64,000 nt of DNA, from the NCBI RefSeq assembly GCF_000372065.1, contig NZ_AQVB01000001.1:133375-197374 (forward strand), in the 5' to 3' direction. The stretch is from Oligella urethralis DSM 7531. GTDB lineage: Bacteria; Pseudomonadota; Gammaproteobacteria; Burkholderiales; Burkholderiaceae_B. The notes beneath the pieces were generated by a model, which saw only the letters and a list, made by a program, of their open reading frames with translations, was not told the origin of the DNA and searched no databases. The translations under genes were made by a program, and so were the position numbers. Shown here in pieces: positions 38,464 through 47,935 of this stretch. Every line of letters begins with the position of its first letter. Position 1 is the stretch's first letter.

Positions 38464-39336
38464 ATGAGTATTTTAAATCGCCTTATCTCACAGTTGGCGT
38501 TAGAGCAAATTGGTGAGCGACGTTTTCTTGGGCGCAGTACCGATATTTTTCGCAGCGGTCGTGTATTTGGTGGGCAGGTCTTGGGCCAGGCCTTGATGGC
38601 AGCCAGTTATACTACACCCGTCGGTCGGTTAGCCCATTCCATGCATGGTTATTTTGTGCGTCCAGCAGATGCGACTAAGGCCATCGAGTATGCGGTAGAA
38701 GTGATACGTGATGGTGGTAGCTTCTCGGTGCGTCGGGTCACGGCCAGCCAAGAGGGCAAGTTTATTTTTACCCTATCCTGTAGTTATCAATCGCTTGAGC
38801 TCGGCTTTGAGCATCAGCTGGCGATGCCTGCCGCACCACCACCAGAGGATTGTCCCTTAGAGCAGGAGATACAGCAAGCGCTGGCGCAGCGTCTCGGCAC
38901 CGGGGAGTGGGATGAGCGTCTTAAGCGTGAACGGCCGTTAGAAATCCGTTTAGTCTACCCCGAGCGCCAGTTAGAATTAGGGCATTATGAGCCAAAGACC
39001 ATGTATTGGATTAGGGCCAATGGCTTAATGCCTGATGATCAGCGACTACACCAGGGTATGCTGGCTTATGTGTCGGATTTTTATTTAATGACGACAGCGT
39101 TACTACCGCACGCGCGTTGGCATTTTGATTCGCAAATGCAGATGGCCAGTTTGGATCATGCCCAGTGGTTTCATCGTCCTATTGATATGAATCAGTGGCT
39201 ACTCTATGTGTCTGAATCAACTGCGGCGCAGGGTGGACGCGGCTTAGTGCATGGGGTCTTCTTTAATCAGCAGGGGCAGTTGGTTGCCAGTGCTAGCCAA
39301 GAGGGCTTGATGCGATTAAGAGAAAAATCGGATTAG
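38464..39336 (+). CDS. tesB: Acyl-CoA thioesterase II
   Basis: A 290-residue double-hotdog thioesterase that hydrolyses acyl-CoAs. The N-terminal hotdog contains R-V-F-G-G-Q-V-L-G-Q-A and H-S-M-H-G-Y-F-V-R-P-A; the C-terminal hotdog has the D-H-A-Q-W-F-H-R segment, whose His/Asp region fits the Asp-Gln-Thr active site of TesB, and Q-G-G-R-G-L-V-H-G. Just downstream of galU but functionally separate. Confidence 0.9.
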   Translation: MSILNRLISQLALEQIGERRFLGRSTDIFRSGRVFGGQVLGQALMAASYTTPVGRLAHSMHGYFVRPADATKAIEYAVEVIRDGGSFSVRRVTASQEGKFIFTLSCSYQSLELGFEHQLAMPAAPPPEDCPLEQEIQQALAQRLGTGEWDERLKRERPLEIRLVYPERQLELGHYEPKTMYWIRANGLMPDDQRLHQGMLAYVSDFYLMTTALLPHARWHFDSQMQMASLDHAQWFHRPIDMNQWLLYVSESTAAQGGRGLVHGVFFNQQGQLVASASQEGLMRLREKSD

Positions 39337-39472
39337 GCTTCATTTATCTGTCATATGGATCTGCTAGACTGCAGCGTTTAGTGATGGATAATGATGACAA
39401 GCTGCGCTTTTTCAGCGTAATATACCTTGATGACATATTTTTATTCTCGTGTGGAGATTTAGCTAAGTAACA

Positions 39473-40783
39473 ATGATCGGTACTCTGATAATTTTATTGT
39501 TAATTTTGGTCAATGGCGTCTTTGCCATGTCCGAAATTGCGCTTGTGTCGGCTAAGCGTATGCGCTTACAACAGCAGGCAGATCAAGGAGATAAAGCGGC
39601 TGCGGCAGCCTTGCAATTAGTTGATAATCCGAGCCGTTCCTTATCGACCATCCAGATTGGTATTACGCTGATTGGTATTTTTATGGGGGCCTTTGGTGAA
39701 GCCTCAATTGTGTCCCGTTTGACGCCCCTATTTGAGGATATCGGTCTTAGTGCTCAAACGGCTAAAGCAATAGCGATGTTTTTAGTGGTGGTGGGTATTA
39801 CCTTTTTCTCGTTGATTTTTGGGGAATTGGTACCTAAGCGCATTGCCATGAATCACGCCGAGAAAATTGCTACGGTTGTGGCGCGGCCGATGACGCTTTT
39901 GTCAAAAGCCATGGCACCCTTTGTGTGGATTTTGACGGTGGTGACCGATTTGGTGTTGAAGCTGTTACGGGTAGATAGCAAAGGCGATGAGCTAACCGAG
40001 GAGGATATTAGCGGTATTCTGCGCGAGGGGGCGACGGCCGGTCTGTTTGAAAAAACCGAGCATGACATTGTGACGCGGGCACTTAGTCTGGACGATCAGA
40101 GTGTGTTAACCATTATGACGCCGCGTAATGATGTGCACTATATTGATCTAGAAAGTCCGCTCAACGAGATTTTGCTCTATATTGCCGATAGTAATTATTC
40201 GCGCTTCCCCGTGTGTGATGGTGGCTTGGATAATGTACTGGGTGTGATTGATGCCGGTACCTTATTTGAACAGCAAATTCGAGGTCATGCGATTGATATT
40301 CGCGCTTTGGTGAAGCCAGCCCGTTTTGTGCCTGAGACCAATTCAGCGATGGATGTGCTGGAGTCATTCGAAGAGTACCGCACCGAGATGGTGATCGTCA
40401 TTAATGAGTACGGCGAGGTTGAGGGTTTGGTGACCTTGCGAGATGTGCTAAAGGTATTGGTTGGCTATAAGATTCCACTCAATGATAATTATGATGCGGA
40501 TATTGTGCAGCGTAATGACGGTAGCTGGCTAATTGACGGGGCAGTGACGCTTGACCGCTTCAATCACCACTTTCAAGTGCAATTAGAATTCCCAGATCAT
40601 GAGGATAATTATCATACCTTAGCCGGTTTTATTCTGAATCAGCTCGGTCACATTCCTAAAGAAACCGAAAGTCTGGTGTGGGAAGGCTTTTATTTTGAGG
40701 TGGTGGATATGGATAAGTACCGTATTGATCGCTTATTGGTAAAAGCGCCCGAGCAGGTGGTGGCCTTGAATGACGAGGAGTAG
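39473..40783 (+). CDS. CorC/HlyC family protein with DUF21 and CBS domains
   Basis: A 436-residue membrane protein. The N-terminal DUF21/CNNM region (about 1-190) has four hydrophobic helices and E-L-V-P-K-R-I-A; a CBS-domain pair (about 205-330) begins T-I-M-T-P-R-N-D; a CorC_HlyC domain (about 345-425) includes W-L-I-D-G. Relatives are implicated in magnesium or cobalt handling. Despite the name, a hemolysin role is not implied. The ATG lies after a GGAG segment. A terminator follows. Confidence 0.85.
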   Translation: MIGTLIILLLILVNGVFAMSEIALVSAKRMRLQQQADQGDKAAAAALQLVDNPSRSLSTIQIGITLIGIFMGAFGEASIVSRLTPLFEDIGLSAQTAKAIAMFLVVVGITFFSLIFGELVPKRIAMNHAEKIATVVARPMTLLSKAMAPFVWILTVVTDLVLKLLRVDSKGDELTEEDISGILREGATAGLFEKTEHDIVTRALSLDDQSVLTIMTPRNDVHYIDLESPLNEILLYIADSNYSRFPVCDGGLDNVLGVIDAGTLFEQQIRGHAIDIRALVKPARFVPETNSAMDVLESFEEYRTEMVIVINEYGEVEGLVTLRDVLKVLVGYKIPLNDNYDADIVQRNDGSWLIDGAVTLDRFNHHFQVQLEFPDHEDNYHTLAGFILNQLGHIPKETESLVWEGFYFEVVDMDKYRIDRLLVKAPEQVVALNDEE

Positions 40784-40808
40784 TCACTAGTAGCTCCATA
40801 AGTGATTG

Positions 40809-40842
40809 GCGCCCAGTTGTGTTTTGACTGTGGCGCTTTTTT
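40809..40842 (+). terminator. Terminator of the CorC-type gene
   Basis: GCGCCCAGT (40809-40817) pairs with ACTGTGGCGC (40827-40836), allowing one bulged T, and is followed by a six-base T-run. It lies in the narrow space between convergent genes. Confidence 0.85.
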
Positions 40843-40853
40843 GTCGGCGCTTG

Positions 40854-41531
40854 CTAAATCTCCTCTAGCGTCTCCAGACCTTGTAAATCATTAATAATCA
40901 CACTGCGGTATTGCAGCTCAATAAAGCCGGCATCCGCTAGCTTTTTTAAGGCGCCGTTGGTGCGCTGTCGAGAAACGCGGGCTAAATAGCCAATTTCCTC
41001 CTGGGTAATATTTAACTGACGATTATAGTTGTCATCGGCGTAGTTAGGCATACGCACCAGTTCGGCAATGCAACGCGCTACGCGAATATCGGCATTAAAG
41101 AGACGGTCTGACTCGACGCGGCCGATAAACTGCCCCATACGATGATTAAACTGATTTAATAAAAAGCGATTAAAGCTGAAGCTGTGGTCTAACAGCCAGT
41201 AAAAGGTTTCCACCGGCATTTTGGCAACCACACTGTTGCGCAGGGTCACCACATCATAGCGACGTAATTCCTTTTTCAAAAGCGCACCCTCGCCGATCCA
41301 ACCGCCTGCAGGTACGCCGGTGAGGGCGGCGAGTTTGCCATCAGCGGTGCCGACAGAAATTCTTGCTAAGCCCTCAATCATGCCTATCCAATGGCGTGAG
41401 GCATCACCCTTTCTAACAATAAAAGCACCTGCTGGGTAGTCTTGTAAGACGGTCTCCTGAATCACACGTTGTTGTTGTTCCTCTGTCAGAATCGTAAACC
41501 ACGGTGTGTTAGATAAACGCGTTCTAATCAT
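40854..41531 (-). CDS. Crp/Fnr-family transcriptional regulator
   Basis: A 225-residue regulator with an N-terminal cyclic-nucleotide-like beta-barrel (about 10-120, containing G-A-F-I-V-R-K-G-D-A-S and G-G-W-I-G-E-G-A-L-L) and a C-terminal winged helix (about 150-215; recognition segment Q-E-E-I-G-Y-L-A-R-V-S-R-Q-R-T-N-G-A-L). There is no N-terminal cysteine cluster, so it is not an oxygen-sensing Fnr. I chose ATG 41531, preceded by AGGGAAAG, over an upstream in-frame start that would add 31 residues without family support. It is divergent from the acyl-CoA synthetase/LIV cluster and is the natural candidate regulator of it. Confidence 0.88.
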   Translation of the reverse strand: MIRTRLSNTPWFTILTEEQQQRVIQETVLQDYPAGAFIVRKGDASRHWIGMIEGLARISVGTADGKLAALTGVPAGGWIGEGALLKKELRRYDVVTLRNSVVAKMPVETFYWLLDHSFSFNRFLLNQFNHRMGQFIGRVESDRLFNADIRVARCIAELVRMPNYADDNYNRQLNITQEEIGYLARVSRQRTNGALKKLADAGFIELQYRSVIINDLQGLETLEEI

Positions 41532-41556
41532 AAGTACTTTCCCTAAAAACTGAATA

Positions 41557-41576
41557 AATGTCACCGTAATAACATT
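41557..41576. promoter_or_regulatory. Candidate Crp-type operator between the regulator and the acyl-CoA synthetase cluster
   Basis: AATGT (41557-41561) and ACATT (41572-41576) form an inverted repeat with 10 bases between, the spacing of TGT-N10-ACA in Crp sites. The inner bases match the TGTGA/TCACA consensus only partly. It lies 25 bases upstream of the regulator start in an AT-rich divergent region (41532-41715). Confidence 0.35.
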
Positions 41577-41715
41577 TAGATTACATTTAAAAGCATATAT
41601 TTTCAATACAAAAGGAAAAATCACAAAAAGTATAAAAACACATCATCACAGATTGTTACTTAAATAAATTTAATTATCCGCAATTAAAAGCACCATATTA
41701 AGGAGACGATGAGAT

Positions 41716-43653
41716 ATGGTCACTCAGCAAAATACGGCAAATACCTTTGCCAAGTTGCTTTTAAAGCATGCCAAAGAGCGTCCAACGCAAGCGGCGATGC
41801 GTGAAAAGGACTTGGGTATTTGGCAGACGATTACCTGGTCCGAGATGGCCGAGGAGGTTGAAAACCTCGCTTATGGCTTGATGACTTTAGGTGTACAAAA
41901 GGGTCAGCATGTGGCCATCGTTGGCGAAAACCGCCCACGTCTTTATATGAGTATGATGGCAGCGCAGAGTTTAGGCGCAATTCCAGTGCCGATGTATCAG
42001 GATGCAGTGGCGCAGGAAATGGTCTATGTACTCAAAGACGCCGAGGTTGGTGTTGTGGTGGTCGAGGATCAGGAGCAAGCTGACAAGATGTTGGAAGTGC
42101 GGGAGCAGTTACCGCACTTGCGTCATGTGGTGTATGACGATCCACGCGGGATGCGTAATTACACTGAAGACATTTTATTGAATTACGTGGATTTACTGGA
42201 GCAGGGTAAGGCGCATCGTCAGCGTCATCCGGACTTATTTAGACAAATTGTCGACAGCTTGCGCCCTGAGGACCCAGCTGCGATGTTCTATACCTCGGGT
42301 ACCACCGGCAATCCTAAGGGGGTGGTGTTAACGCATCATGCCTTGATTGACCGTGCCGAGGTGATCCAGCGCCTAGAAAATCTGACGGATAAAGAGGATG
42401 TACTTGCTTACTTGCCACCGGCTTGGATTGGTCAGAATATGTTCTCTTACACGCAATTCTTGGTGACCGGCTTTACGGTGAATCATCCGGAATCGCCCAC
42501 CACGGTCTCCATTGATATGCATGATGTGGGTCCGACCTATTACTTCTCGCCACCGCGCGTGTTAGAGGAGTTACTCACCACTGTTAGTATTCGTATGGAG
42601 GATGCCGGTCGCTTTAAGCGCTGGCTCTACAAGTACTTTATGGATGTAGCAGCCAAATCCGGTCAGCGTATTTTGGATAAACAATCCGTGGACTTAAAGG
42701 ATCGTTTGCTATACAGCTTAGGGAATTTCTTTATTTATGCGCCGTTGCGTAATGCTTTGGGCATGAATCGGATTAAGGTGGCTTACACTGCGGGTGAGGC
42801 GATCGGTCCAGATTTATTCCGTTTTTATCGCTCGATTGGTGTCAATTTAAAGCAATTATACGGCTCTACAGAAACCTCCGTATTTGTGTGTGTGCAAGAA
42901 GACGGTCGGGTAGAGGCTGATACCGTGGGGCCGCCATGTGAAGGAGTAGAGCTGCGGATTGCTGATACGGGTGAGGTGCAGATTAAAAGCCCTGGCTTAT
43001 TTAGTGAGTATTATAAAAATCCTAAGTCTACCGAGGAGTCCTTTACCGAGGATGGTTGGTATCACACGGGGGACGCCGGTATTTTAACCGAAGAGGGTCA
43101 GTTAAAGATTATCGACCGTGCAAAGGACGTCGGTAAACTGAACGACGGTCGTATGTTCGCGCCAAAATACATGGAAAATAAGCTGAAGTTCTTCTCCTTT
43201 ATTAAGGAAGCTGTCGTATTCGGGGCGAATAAGGATTATTGTACTGCCTTTATTAATATCGATTTAGAAGCGGTGGCTAACTGGGCCGAGCGTCGCGGTT
43301 TGACCTATGCAGGTTATACCGATTTAGCCTCTAAAAAGGAGGTTTATCAACTGATCAAGGACTGCGTTGAAGAGGCTAATGCCGATGTAGCCAGAGATGA
43401 GCAGCTATCCGGTTTACAGCTACATCGCTTTTTGATTCTACATAAGGAGCTAGATCCGGATGACGGTGAATTAACACGCACGCGTAAAGTCCGTCGTAAT
43501 TTTATTGTAGAAAAATATGGTGTATTAATTGATGCACTATTTGAGGGTAAGTCCAGTCAGTATATCGAAACTGAGGTGCGCTATGAAGACGGCCGCATCG
43601 GTAAAATCAGTGCCGATCTGAAGATTGAACCTGCCAAAGTCGTTGCGGTATAA
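41716..43653 (+). CDS. AMP-forming acyl-CoA synthetase (long-chain type)
   Basis: A 645-residue ANL-superfamily ligase that activates a carboxylic acid with ATP and CoA. The P-loop-like motif is YTSGTTGNPKG (about residues 193-203), and later motifs include Y-G-S-T-E-T-S (A5), W-Y-H-T-G-D-A-G (A7) and D-R-A-K-D-V (A8). A C-terminal lysine candidate lies near L-T-R-T-R-K-V-R-R. The protein resembles the AMP-ligases that accompany LIV-type ABC importers in betaproteobacteria. It heads the seven-gene cluster; livG follows 8 bases later. Substrate (fatty, aromatic or branched acid) is unknown. GGAG lies upstream of the ATG. Confidence 0.88.
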   Translation: MVTQQNTANTFAKLLLKHAKERPTQAAMREKDLGIWQTITWSEMAEEVENLAYGLMTLGVQKGQHVAIVGENRPRLYMSMMAAQSLGAIPVPMYQDAVAQEMVYVLKDAEVGVVVVEDQEQADKMLEVREQLPHLRHVVYDDPRGMRNYTEDILLNYVDLLEQGKAHRQRHPDLFRQIVDSLRPEDPAAMFYTSGTTGNPKGVVLTHHALIDRAEVIQRLENLTDKEDVLAYLPPAWIGQNMFSYTQFLVTGFTVNHPESPTTVSIDMHDVGPTYYFSPPRVLEELLTTVSIRMEDAGRFKRWLYKYFMDVAAKSGQRILDKQSVDLKDRLLYSLGNFFIYAPLRNALGMNRIKVAYTAGEAIGPDLFRFYRSIGVNLKQLYGSTETSVFVCVQEDGRVEADTVGPPCEGVELRIADTGEVQIKSPGLFSEYYKNPKSTEESFTEDGWYHTGDAGILTEEGQLKIIDRAKDVGKLNDGRMFAPKYMENKLKFFSFIKEAVVFGANKDYCTAFINIDLEAVANWAERRGLTYAGYTDLASKKEVYQLIKDCVEEANADVARDEQLSGLQLHRFLILHKELDPDDGELTRTRKVRRNFIVEKYGVLIDALFEGKSSQYIETEVRYEDGRIGKISADLKIEPAKVVAV

Positions 43654-43661
43654 GGGGGCGA

Positions 43662-44453
43662 ATGATGCAGAATCAACGTCGAATCGGTGAAGTTATCCTA
43701 GACCTAGACAGCATTTCGCTTTCGTTTGGTGGGGTCAAAGCACTGACAAATATTTCATTTAACGTAAAAGAGCATGAGATTCGCTCTATTATCGGCCCTA
43801 ACGGGGCGGGTAAGAGCTCCATGCTTAACGTCATTAACGGTGTTTATACACCACAAGAGGGTCGTATTACCTTGGACGGTACGGTGTTGGAGAAAATGAC
43901 ACCGCGTCGTGCAGCGACCCGTGGTATCGGTCGTACCTTCCAGAACCTTGCTCTCTTTAAGGGGATGAGCGTACTGGACAATATTATGACCGGTCGTAAC
44001 CTACGGATGAAGAGCAATATTATTTCCCAGGCTTTTCGTATCTTCGGCGCCGAAAAGGAGGAAATTGAGCATCGCGAGTTCGTAGAAAATATCATTGATT
44101 TTCTTGAGATCCAAGCATACCGCAAGGTGCCCGTAGGTCGTTTACCCTATGGCTTACAAAAGCGTGTGGATTTGGGCCGCGCCTTGGCGATGGAGCCTAG
44201 ATTGCTGCTGTTGGATGAGCCAATGGCGGGTATGAACATCGAAGAAAAGCAGGATATGTCACGCTTTATTCTTGATGTAAACGATGAATTCGGTACGACC
44301 ATTGTGCTGATTGAGCACGATATGGGCGTGGTGATGGATATTTCCGATCGCGTGGTGGTACTTGATTACGGTAAAAAAATCGGTGACGGTACGCCGGATG
44401 AGGTGCGCAATAACGAGGAGGTTATTCGTGCTTATCTGGGCGCTCAGGTATAG
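43662..44453 (+). CDS. LIV-type ABC transporter ATP-binding protein (LivG-like)
   Basis: A 263-residue ATPase with Walker A G-P-N-G-A-G-K-S-S, the ABC signature as L-P-Y-G-L-Q-K-R (a LivG-type variant of LSGGQ), Walker B L-L-L-L-D-E-P-M-A-G-M and the switch histidine in I-E-H-D-M. The LivG-type C-terminal A-Y-L-G tail is present. Two adjacent ATG codons lie at 43662 and 43665, preceded by GGGGG. Energises the permease encoded next. Confidence 0.9.
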   Translation: MMQNQRRIGEVILDLDSISLSFGGVKALTNISFNVKEHEIRSIIGPNGAGKSSMLNVINGVYTPQEGRITLDGTVLEKMTPRRAATRGIGRTFQNLALFKGMSVLDNIMTGRNLRMKSNIISQAFRIFGAEKEEIEHREFVENIIDFLEIQAYRKVPVGRLPYGLQKRVDLGRALAMEPRLLLLDEPMAGMNIEEKQDMSRFILDVNDEFGTTIVLIEHDMGVVMDISDRVVVLDYGKKIGDGTPDEVRNNEEVIRAYLGAQV

Positions 44454-44465
44454 GGAGAAGCCAAT

Positions 44466-45395
44466 ATGTCTTATTTTTTAGAAACTCTTTTTGGCGGTCT
44501 CATGAGCGGCATGATGTACGCCTTAATCGGACTCGGCTTTGTATTAATTTTCAAAGCCTCGGGTGTGTTTAACTTTGCCCAGGGTGCCATGGTTTTGGTG
44601 GCCGCTTTGTCGATGGCACGTTTCTCCGCTTGGTTACCCCAGTGGCTAGGCTTTGAAAGTATGTTGTTAGCCAATATCTTGGCTTTCATCGTCAGCGCCA
44701 TCCTGATGATTCTTTTTGCTATTGCCATTGAGCGCTTGGTCTTGCGTCATTTGGTTAACCAAGAGGCAACAGCACTCTTGATGGCGACCTTGGGTATTAG
44801 CTACTTCTTGGATGGCTTTGGTCAAACCCTCTTTGGTAGTGCGATGTACACCATTGATGTCGGCATGCCTAAGGATCCTTTATTTGTGATGGAAAATGTC
44901 TTTGAGGGCGGTATTTTACTGAGTCTTGAGGACTTGACTGCGGCCGTGATTGCAGCCGCCTTAGTGGCTACCTTAGCGTTATTTTTCCAGTTTACGCCGA
45001 CCGGTCGTGCCTTACGTGCCGTTGCCGATGATCACCAAGCGGCGCAGTCGATTGGTATTCCATTAAATCGTATTTGGGTGATTGTGTGGGCGGTTGCTGG
45101 CGTTGTGGCCTTGGTGGCAGGTATTATCTGGGGCTCGAAGTTTGGCGTGTCCTTTACTCTCTCAACAGCCGCACTACGTGCTTTACCAGTAGTGATTCTG
45201 GGCGGTTTAACGTCGGTGCCGGGTGCTATTATCGGTGGTTTAATTATCGGTGTCGGTGAAAAGCTTTCAGAGGCTTATTTAGGTCCCTTCTTGGGTGGTG
45301 GTATCGAAAACTGGTTCGCCTATGTACTGGCTTTAGTGTTCTTATTGTTTAGACCACAAGGCTTATTCGGCGAGAAAATTATCGACCGTGTTTAG
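44466..45395 (+). CDS. LIV-type ABC transporter permease (LivH-like)
   Basis: A 309-residue inner-membrane permease of the branched-chain amino acid type, with about eight helices. Early segment G-L-M-S-G-M-M-Y-A-L-I-G-L-G-F-V-L and V-F-N-F-A-Q-G-A are LivH-like; the EAA-like loop is A-V-A-D-D-H-Q-A-A-Q-S-I-G-I. Twelve bases after livG. Confidence 0.9.
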   Translation: MSYFLETLFGGLMSGMMYALIGLGFVLIFKASGVFNFAQGAMVLVAALSMARFSAWLPQWLGFESMLLANILAFIVSAILMILFAIAIERLVLRHLVNQEATALLMATLGISYFLDGFGQTLFGSAMYTIDVGMPKDPLFVMENVFEGGILLSLEDLTAAVIAAALVATLALFFQFTPTGRALRAVADDHQAAQSIGIPLNRIWVIVWAVAGVVALVAGIIWGSKFGVSFTLSTAALRALPVVILGGLTSVPGAIIGGLIIGVGEKLSEAYLGPFLGGGIENWFAYVLALVFLLFRPQGLFGEKIIDRV

Positions 45396-45421
45396 TATCT
45401 AAGGCCTAAGGAGTATAAAAA

Positions 45422-46486
45422 ATGTTTTACCGTGAAAATGGTCAATTTAAAACCAGTTATCGCGCGGATCAGCAGATTTTCCCGATTCGCCAAGATCGCA
45501 TCGCAATCTTAGCTATTATTGCCGTTGCTTTATTTGTGGTGCCTTTTGTTGCTAGTAACTACTTTTTAAGTGCGATTTTAATTCCCTTTTTAATCTTGTC
45601 CTTAGCGGCGATTGGTCTAAATGTCCTCGTTGGTTATTGTGGGCAGATTTCATTGGGTAGTGGTGCCTTTATGGCGGTGGGTGCCTATGTGGCATGGAAC
45701 TTTGGTGTCCGTATTCCGGAGATTCCCTTTATCTTCCAATTGCTGATTGGTGGTTTTGGCGCAATGCTGTTCGGAATTATCTTTGGCGTACCGAGCCTAC
45801 GCATCCGCGGTCTTTATTTGGCGGTAGCAACCTTGGCAGCACAGTTCTTTGTGGATTGGGCATTCTTGCGCATTCCTTATTTAACTAACTACTCAGCCTC
45901 AGGTAGTGTGTCTGTGGCACGTCTGGATTTCTTCGGCTTGCCGGTGCAGACGCCAGTGCAGAAGTATGTGTTTGTGCTGTTAGTGGTGATTGTGTTGGCA
46001 CTGCTCGTGAAAAACTTGGTGCGTGGTGCCATTGGTCGTGAATGGATGGCAATTCGTGATATGGACGTGGCTGCCTCAGTGATTGGGATTCGCCCGATGT
46101 ATGCCAAATTGAGTGCCTTTGCCGTGAGCTCATTTATTATCGGTATTGCCGGCGGTCTTTGGGGCTATGTGCACTTAGGTTCATGGGAGCCATTAGCCTT
46201 TGACTTAAATCGCTCATTACAGCTTTTATTTATGGTGATTATTGGCGGTTTAGGTTCAATTGCGGGTAGCTTCTTTGGTGCCGCCTTTATTGTGCTACTA
46301 CCCATTATATTGACCCGTATTCCGGAGTTGTTTGGTTTAAACCTCCCGGTGGATACGGCAGCGCATATTGAGCATATGATTTTCGGTTCCTTAATCGTGT
46401 TTTTCTTGATTGTTGAACCGCATGGTTTAGCGAAGCTCTGGTCAATTGCTCGTGAGAAGCTGAGAATTTGGCCATTCCCTCACTAA
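45422..46486 (+). CDS. LIV-type ABC transporter permease (LivM-like)
   Basis: A 354-residue permease partner of LivH. Typical segments are I-G-L-N-V-L-V-G-Y-C-G-Q-I-S-L-G, R-I-R-G-L-Y-L-A-V-A-T-L-A and the coupling-helix region A-I-R-D-M-D-V-A-A-S-V-I-G-I. The GAGT before the ATG gives a moderate ribosome site. The final segment V-E-P-H-G-L is also characteristic. Confidence 0.9.
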   Translation: MFYRENGQFKTSYRADQQIFPIRQDRIAILAIIAVALFVVPFVASNYFLSAILIPFLILSLAAIGLNVLVGYCGQISLGSGAFMAVGAYVAWNFGVRIPEIPFIFQLLIGGFGAMLFGIIFGVPSLRIRGLYLAVATLAAQFFVDWAFLRIPYLTNYSASGSVSVARLDFFGLPVQTPVQKYVFVLLVVIVLALLVKNLVRGAIGREWMAIRDMDVAASVIGIRPMYAKLSAFAVSSFIIGIAGGLWGYVHLGSWEPLAFDLNRSLQLLFMVIIGGLGSIAGSFFGAAFIVLLPIILTRIPELFGLNLPVDTAAHIEHMIFGSLIVFFLIVEPHGLAKLWSIAREKLRIWPFPH

Positions 46487-46567
46487 TCATTGAATAACGC
46501 TACCCTTAGAAGAGCGATTTTTAAAATAACTAAAGTAATTAAAAAACTTCATACATGGGAGACAGAA

Positions 46568-47902
46568 ATGAAGAAATTTATGATCAAAAGCTTAGCGGCA
46601 GCGATGACAGTTGCAGGTACTTTTGGTGTGAGCGCAGCTTTAAAAGCGCAGCCAGCTGAGCAGTATTTGCCCTTATTAACTTACCGTACAGGTTCTTTTG
46701 CGCCCCTTGGTATTGCTTGGGGTGACGGTAAAATTGATTACCTTGAGCTGGTGAATGCGCAAGGCGGGGTCAATGGCGTCAAAATTCGCTTTGAGGAGTG
46801 CGAAACTGCTTATGCCACGGACCGTGGGGTAGAGTGCTATGAGCGTATGAAGAATGCGCACGGTGGTGCTGCGGCTTTTGATACACAATCGACCGGTATT
46901 ACTTTTGCAGTGACGGATAGAGCACCCAGTGACAAGATGGTAGTACAAACGACGGGTTATGGTTTATCTCAATCAGCAGCGGGTGCCTACTTTGAGTGGA
47001 GCTTTCCTTTATTAGGTCACTACTGGACGGCTGCGGACGTTGCGGTACAGCATATTGCTGAGCAAATGGGTGGCTTGGATAAGCTTAAGGGTAAGAAAAT
47101 CGCTTTTGTTTATCATGACTCCCCATATGGTAAAGAGCCGATCCTTTTATTACAAAAGCGCGCCGAAGCGCATGGCTTTGAACTACAACTTTATCCTGTA
47201 ACTGCCCCTGGGGTTGAGCAGAAGTCTACGTGGTTACAAATCCGTCAGCGTCGTCCGGATCATGTGATTTTATGGAGTGCGGGCGTGATGACACCGACCT
47301 CTATTCGTGAGGCGCAGGCGACAGGTTATCCGCGCGATAAGATTTTAGCCATTTGGTGGGCAGGCTCTGAAAATGATGTAAAAGACATTGCGCAAGTCGC
47401 TAAAGGCTACAAAACCATTACCTTACACAACTCAGCGGGTAAGGATTTTGGCGTCTATCAGAAGTTAGAGGACGAGGTATTTGGCAAAGGTAAAGGTATG
47501 GGTAAGGGTAACGGTACCCACGGTACCATTGCTTATAACCGCGGCATGATGATTTCTTTCTTAGCGGTTGAAGCTATTCGTACTGCACAAGAGAAGTTTG
47601 GTGTTGGTCAACATATGAACTCAGAGCAGATTCGTTGGGGCTTTGAAAACCTTAATATCGACGAGGCGCGCTTAGAGGAGACTGGTATGGCTGGCATGAT
47701 GCGCCCTGTCCGTACGACATGTGAGGATCACGTGGGTGGTGACTGGGCACGTATTGCGCAATGGGACGGTGCTAAGTGGGAGGTTATCTCCGACTGGATG
47801 CAGGCGGATCAAGACTTTGTTAAGCCTATCGTCATGGAAGAAGCCAAAAAATACGCTGATGCCAAAGGCATCACCCCTCGTGATTGCTCTGCTGTAGAGT
47901 AA
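46568..47902 (+). CDS. LIV-type ABC transporter substrate-binding protein
   Basis: Periplasmic type I solute-binding protein of 444 residues. I chose ATG 46568, which has GGGAG in front and gives a good signal peptide (M-K-K-F-M-I-K-S-L-A-A-A-M) cleaved after K-A; an in-frame TTG at 46490 lacks support. The W-G-D-G-K-I-D-Y-L-E-L-V-N-A-Q-G-G-V-N-G segment is characteristic of the family. A Gly/Lys repeat (G-K-G-K-G-M-G-K-G-N-G) near residue 315 is a surface loop. Ligand unknown; the flanking acid-CoA ligases suggest a carboxylic acid. Confidence 0.88.
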   Translation: MKKFMIKSLAAAMTVAGTFGVSAALKAQPAEQYLPLLTYRTGSFAPLGIAWGDGKIDYLELVNAQGGVNGVKIRFEECETAYATDRGVECYERMKNAHGGAAAFDTQSTGITFAVTDRAPSDKMVVQTTGYGLSQSAAGAYFEWSFPLLGHYWTAADVAVQHIAEQMGGLDKLKGKKIAFVYHDSPYGKEPILLLQKRAEAHGFELQLYPVTAPGVEQKSTWLQIRQRRPDHVILWSAGVMTPTSIREAQATGYPRDKILAIWWAGSENDVKDIAQVAKGYKTITLHNSAGKDFGVYQKLEDEVFGKGKGMGKGNGTHGTIAYNRGMMISFLAVEAIRTAQEKFGVGQHMNSEQIRWGFENLNIDEARLEETGMAGMMRPVRTTCEDHVGGDWARIAQWDGAKWEVISDWMQADQDFVKPIVMEEAKKYADAKGITPRDCSAVE

Positions 47903-47935
47903 TTTTAGCTTAGTTGATCGTAGTTGGAGATTGTT

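Noticed and set aside
41532-41624. Upstream start for the Crp-type regulator adding 31 residues
   Set aside because: The hydrophobic extension is derived from the AT-rich control region; ATG 41531 has a ribosome site.
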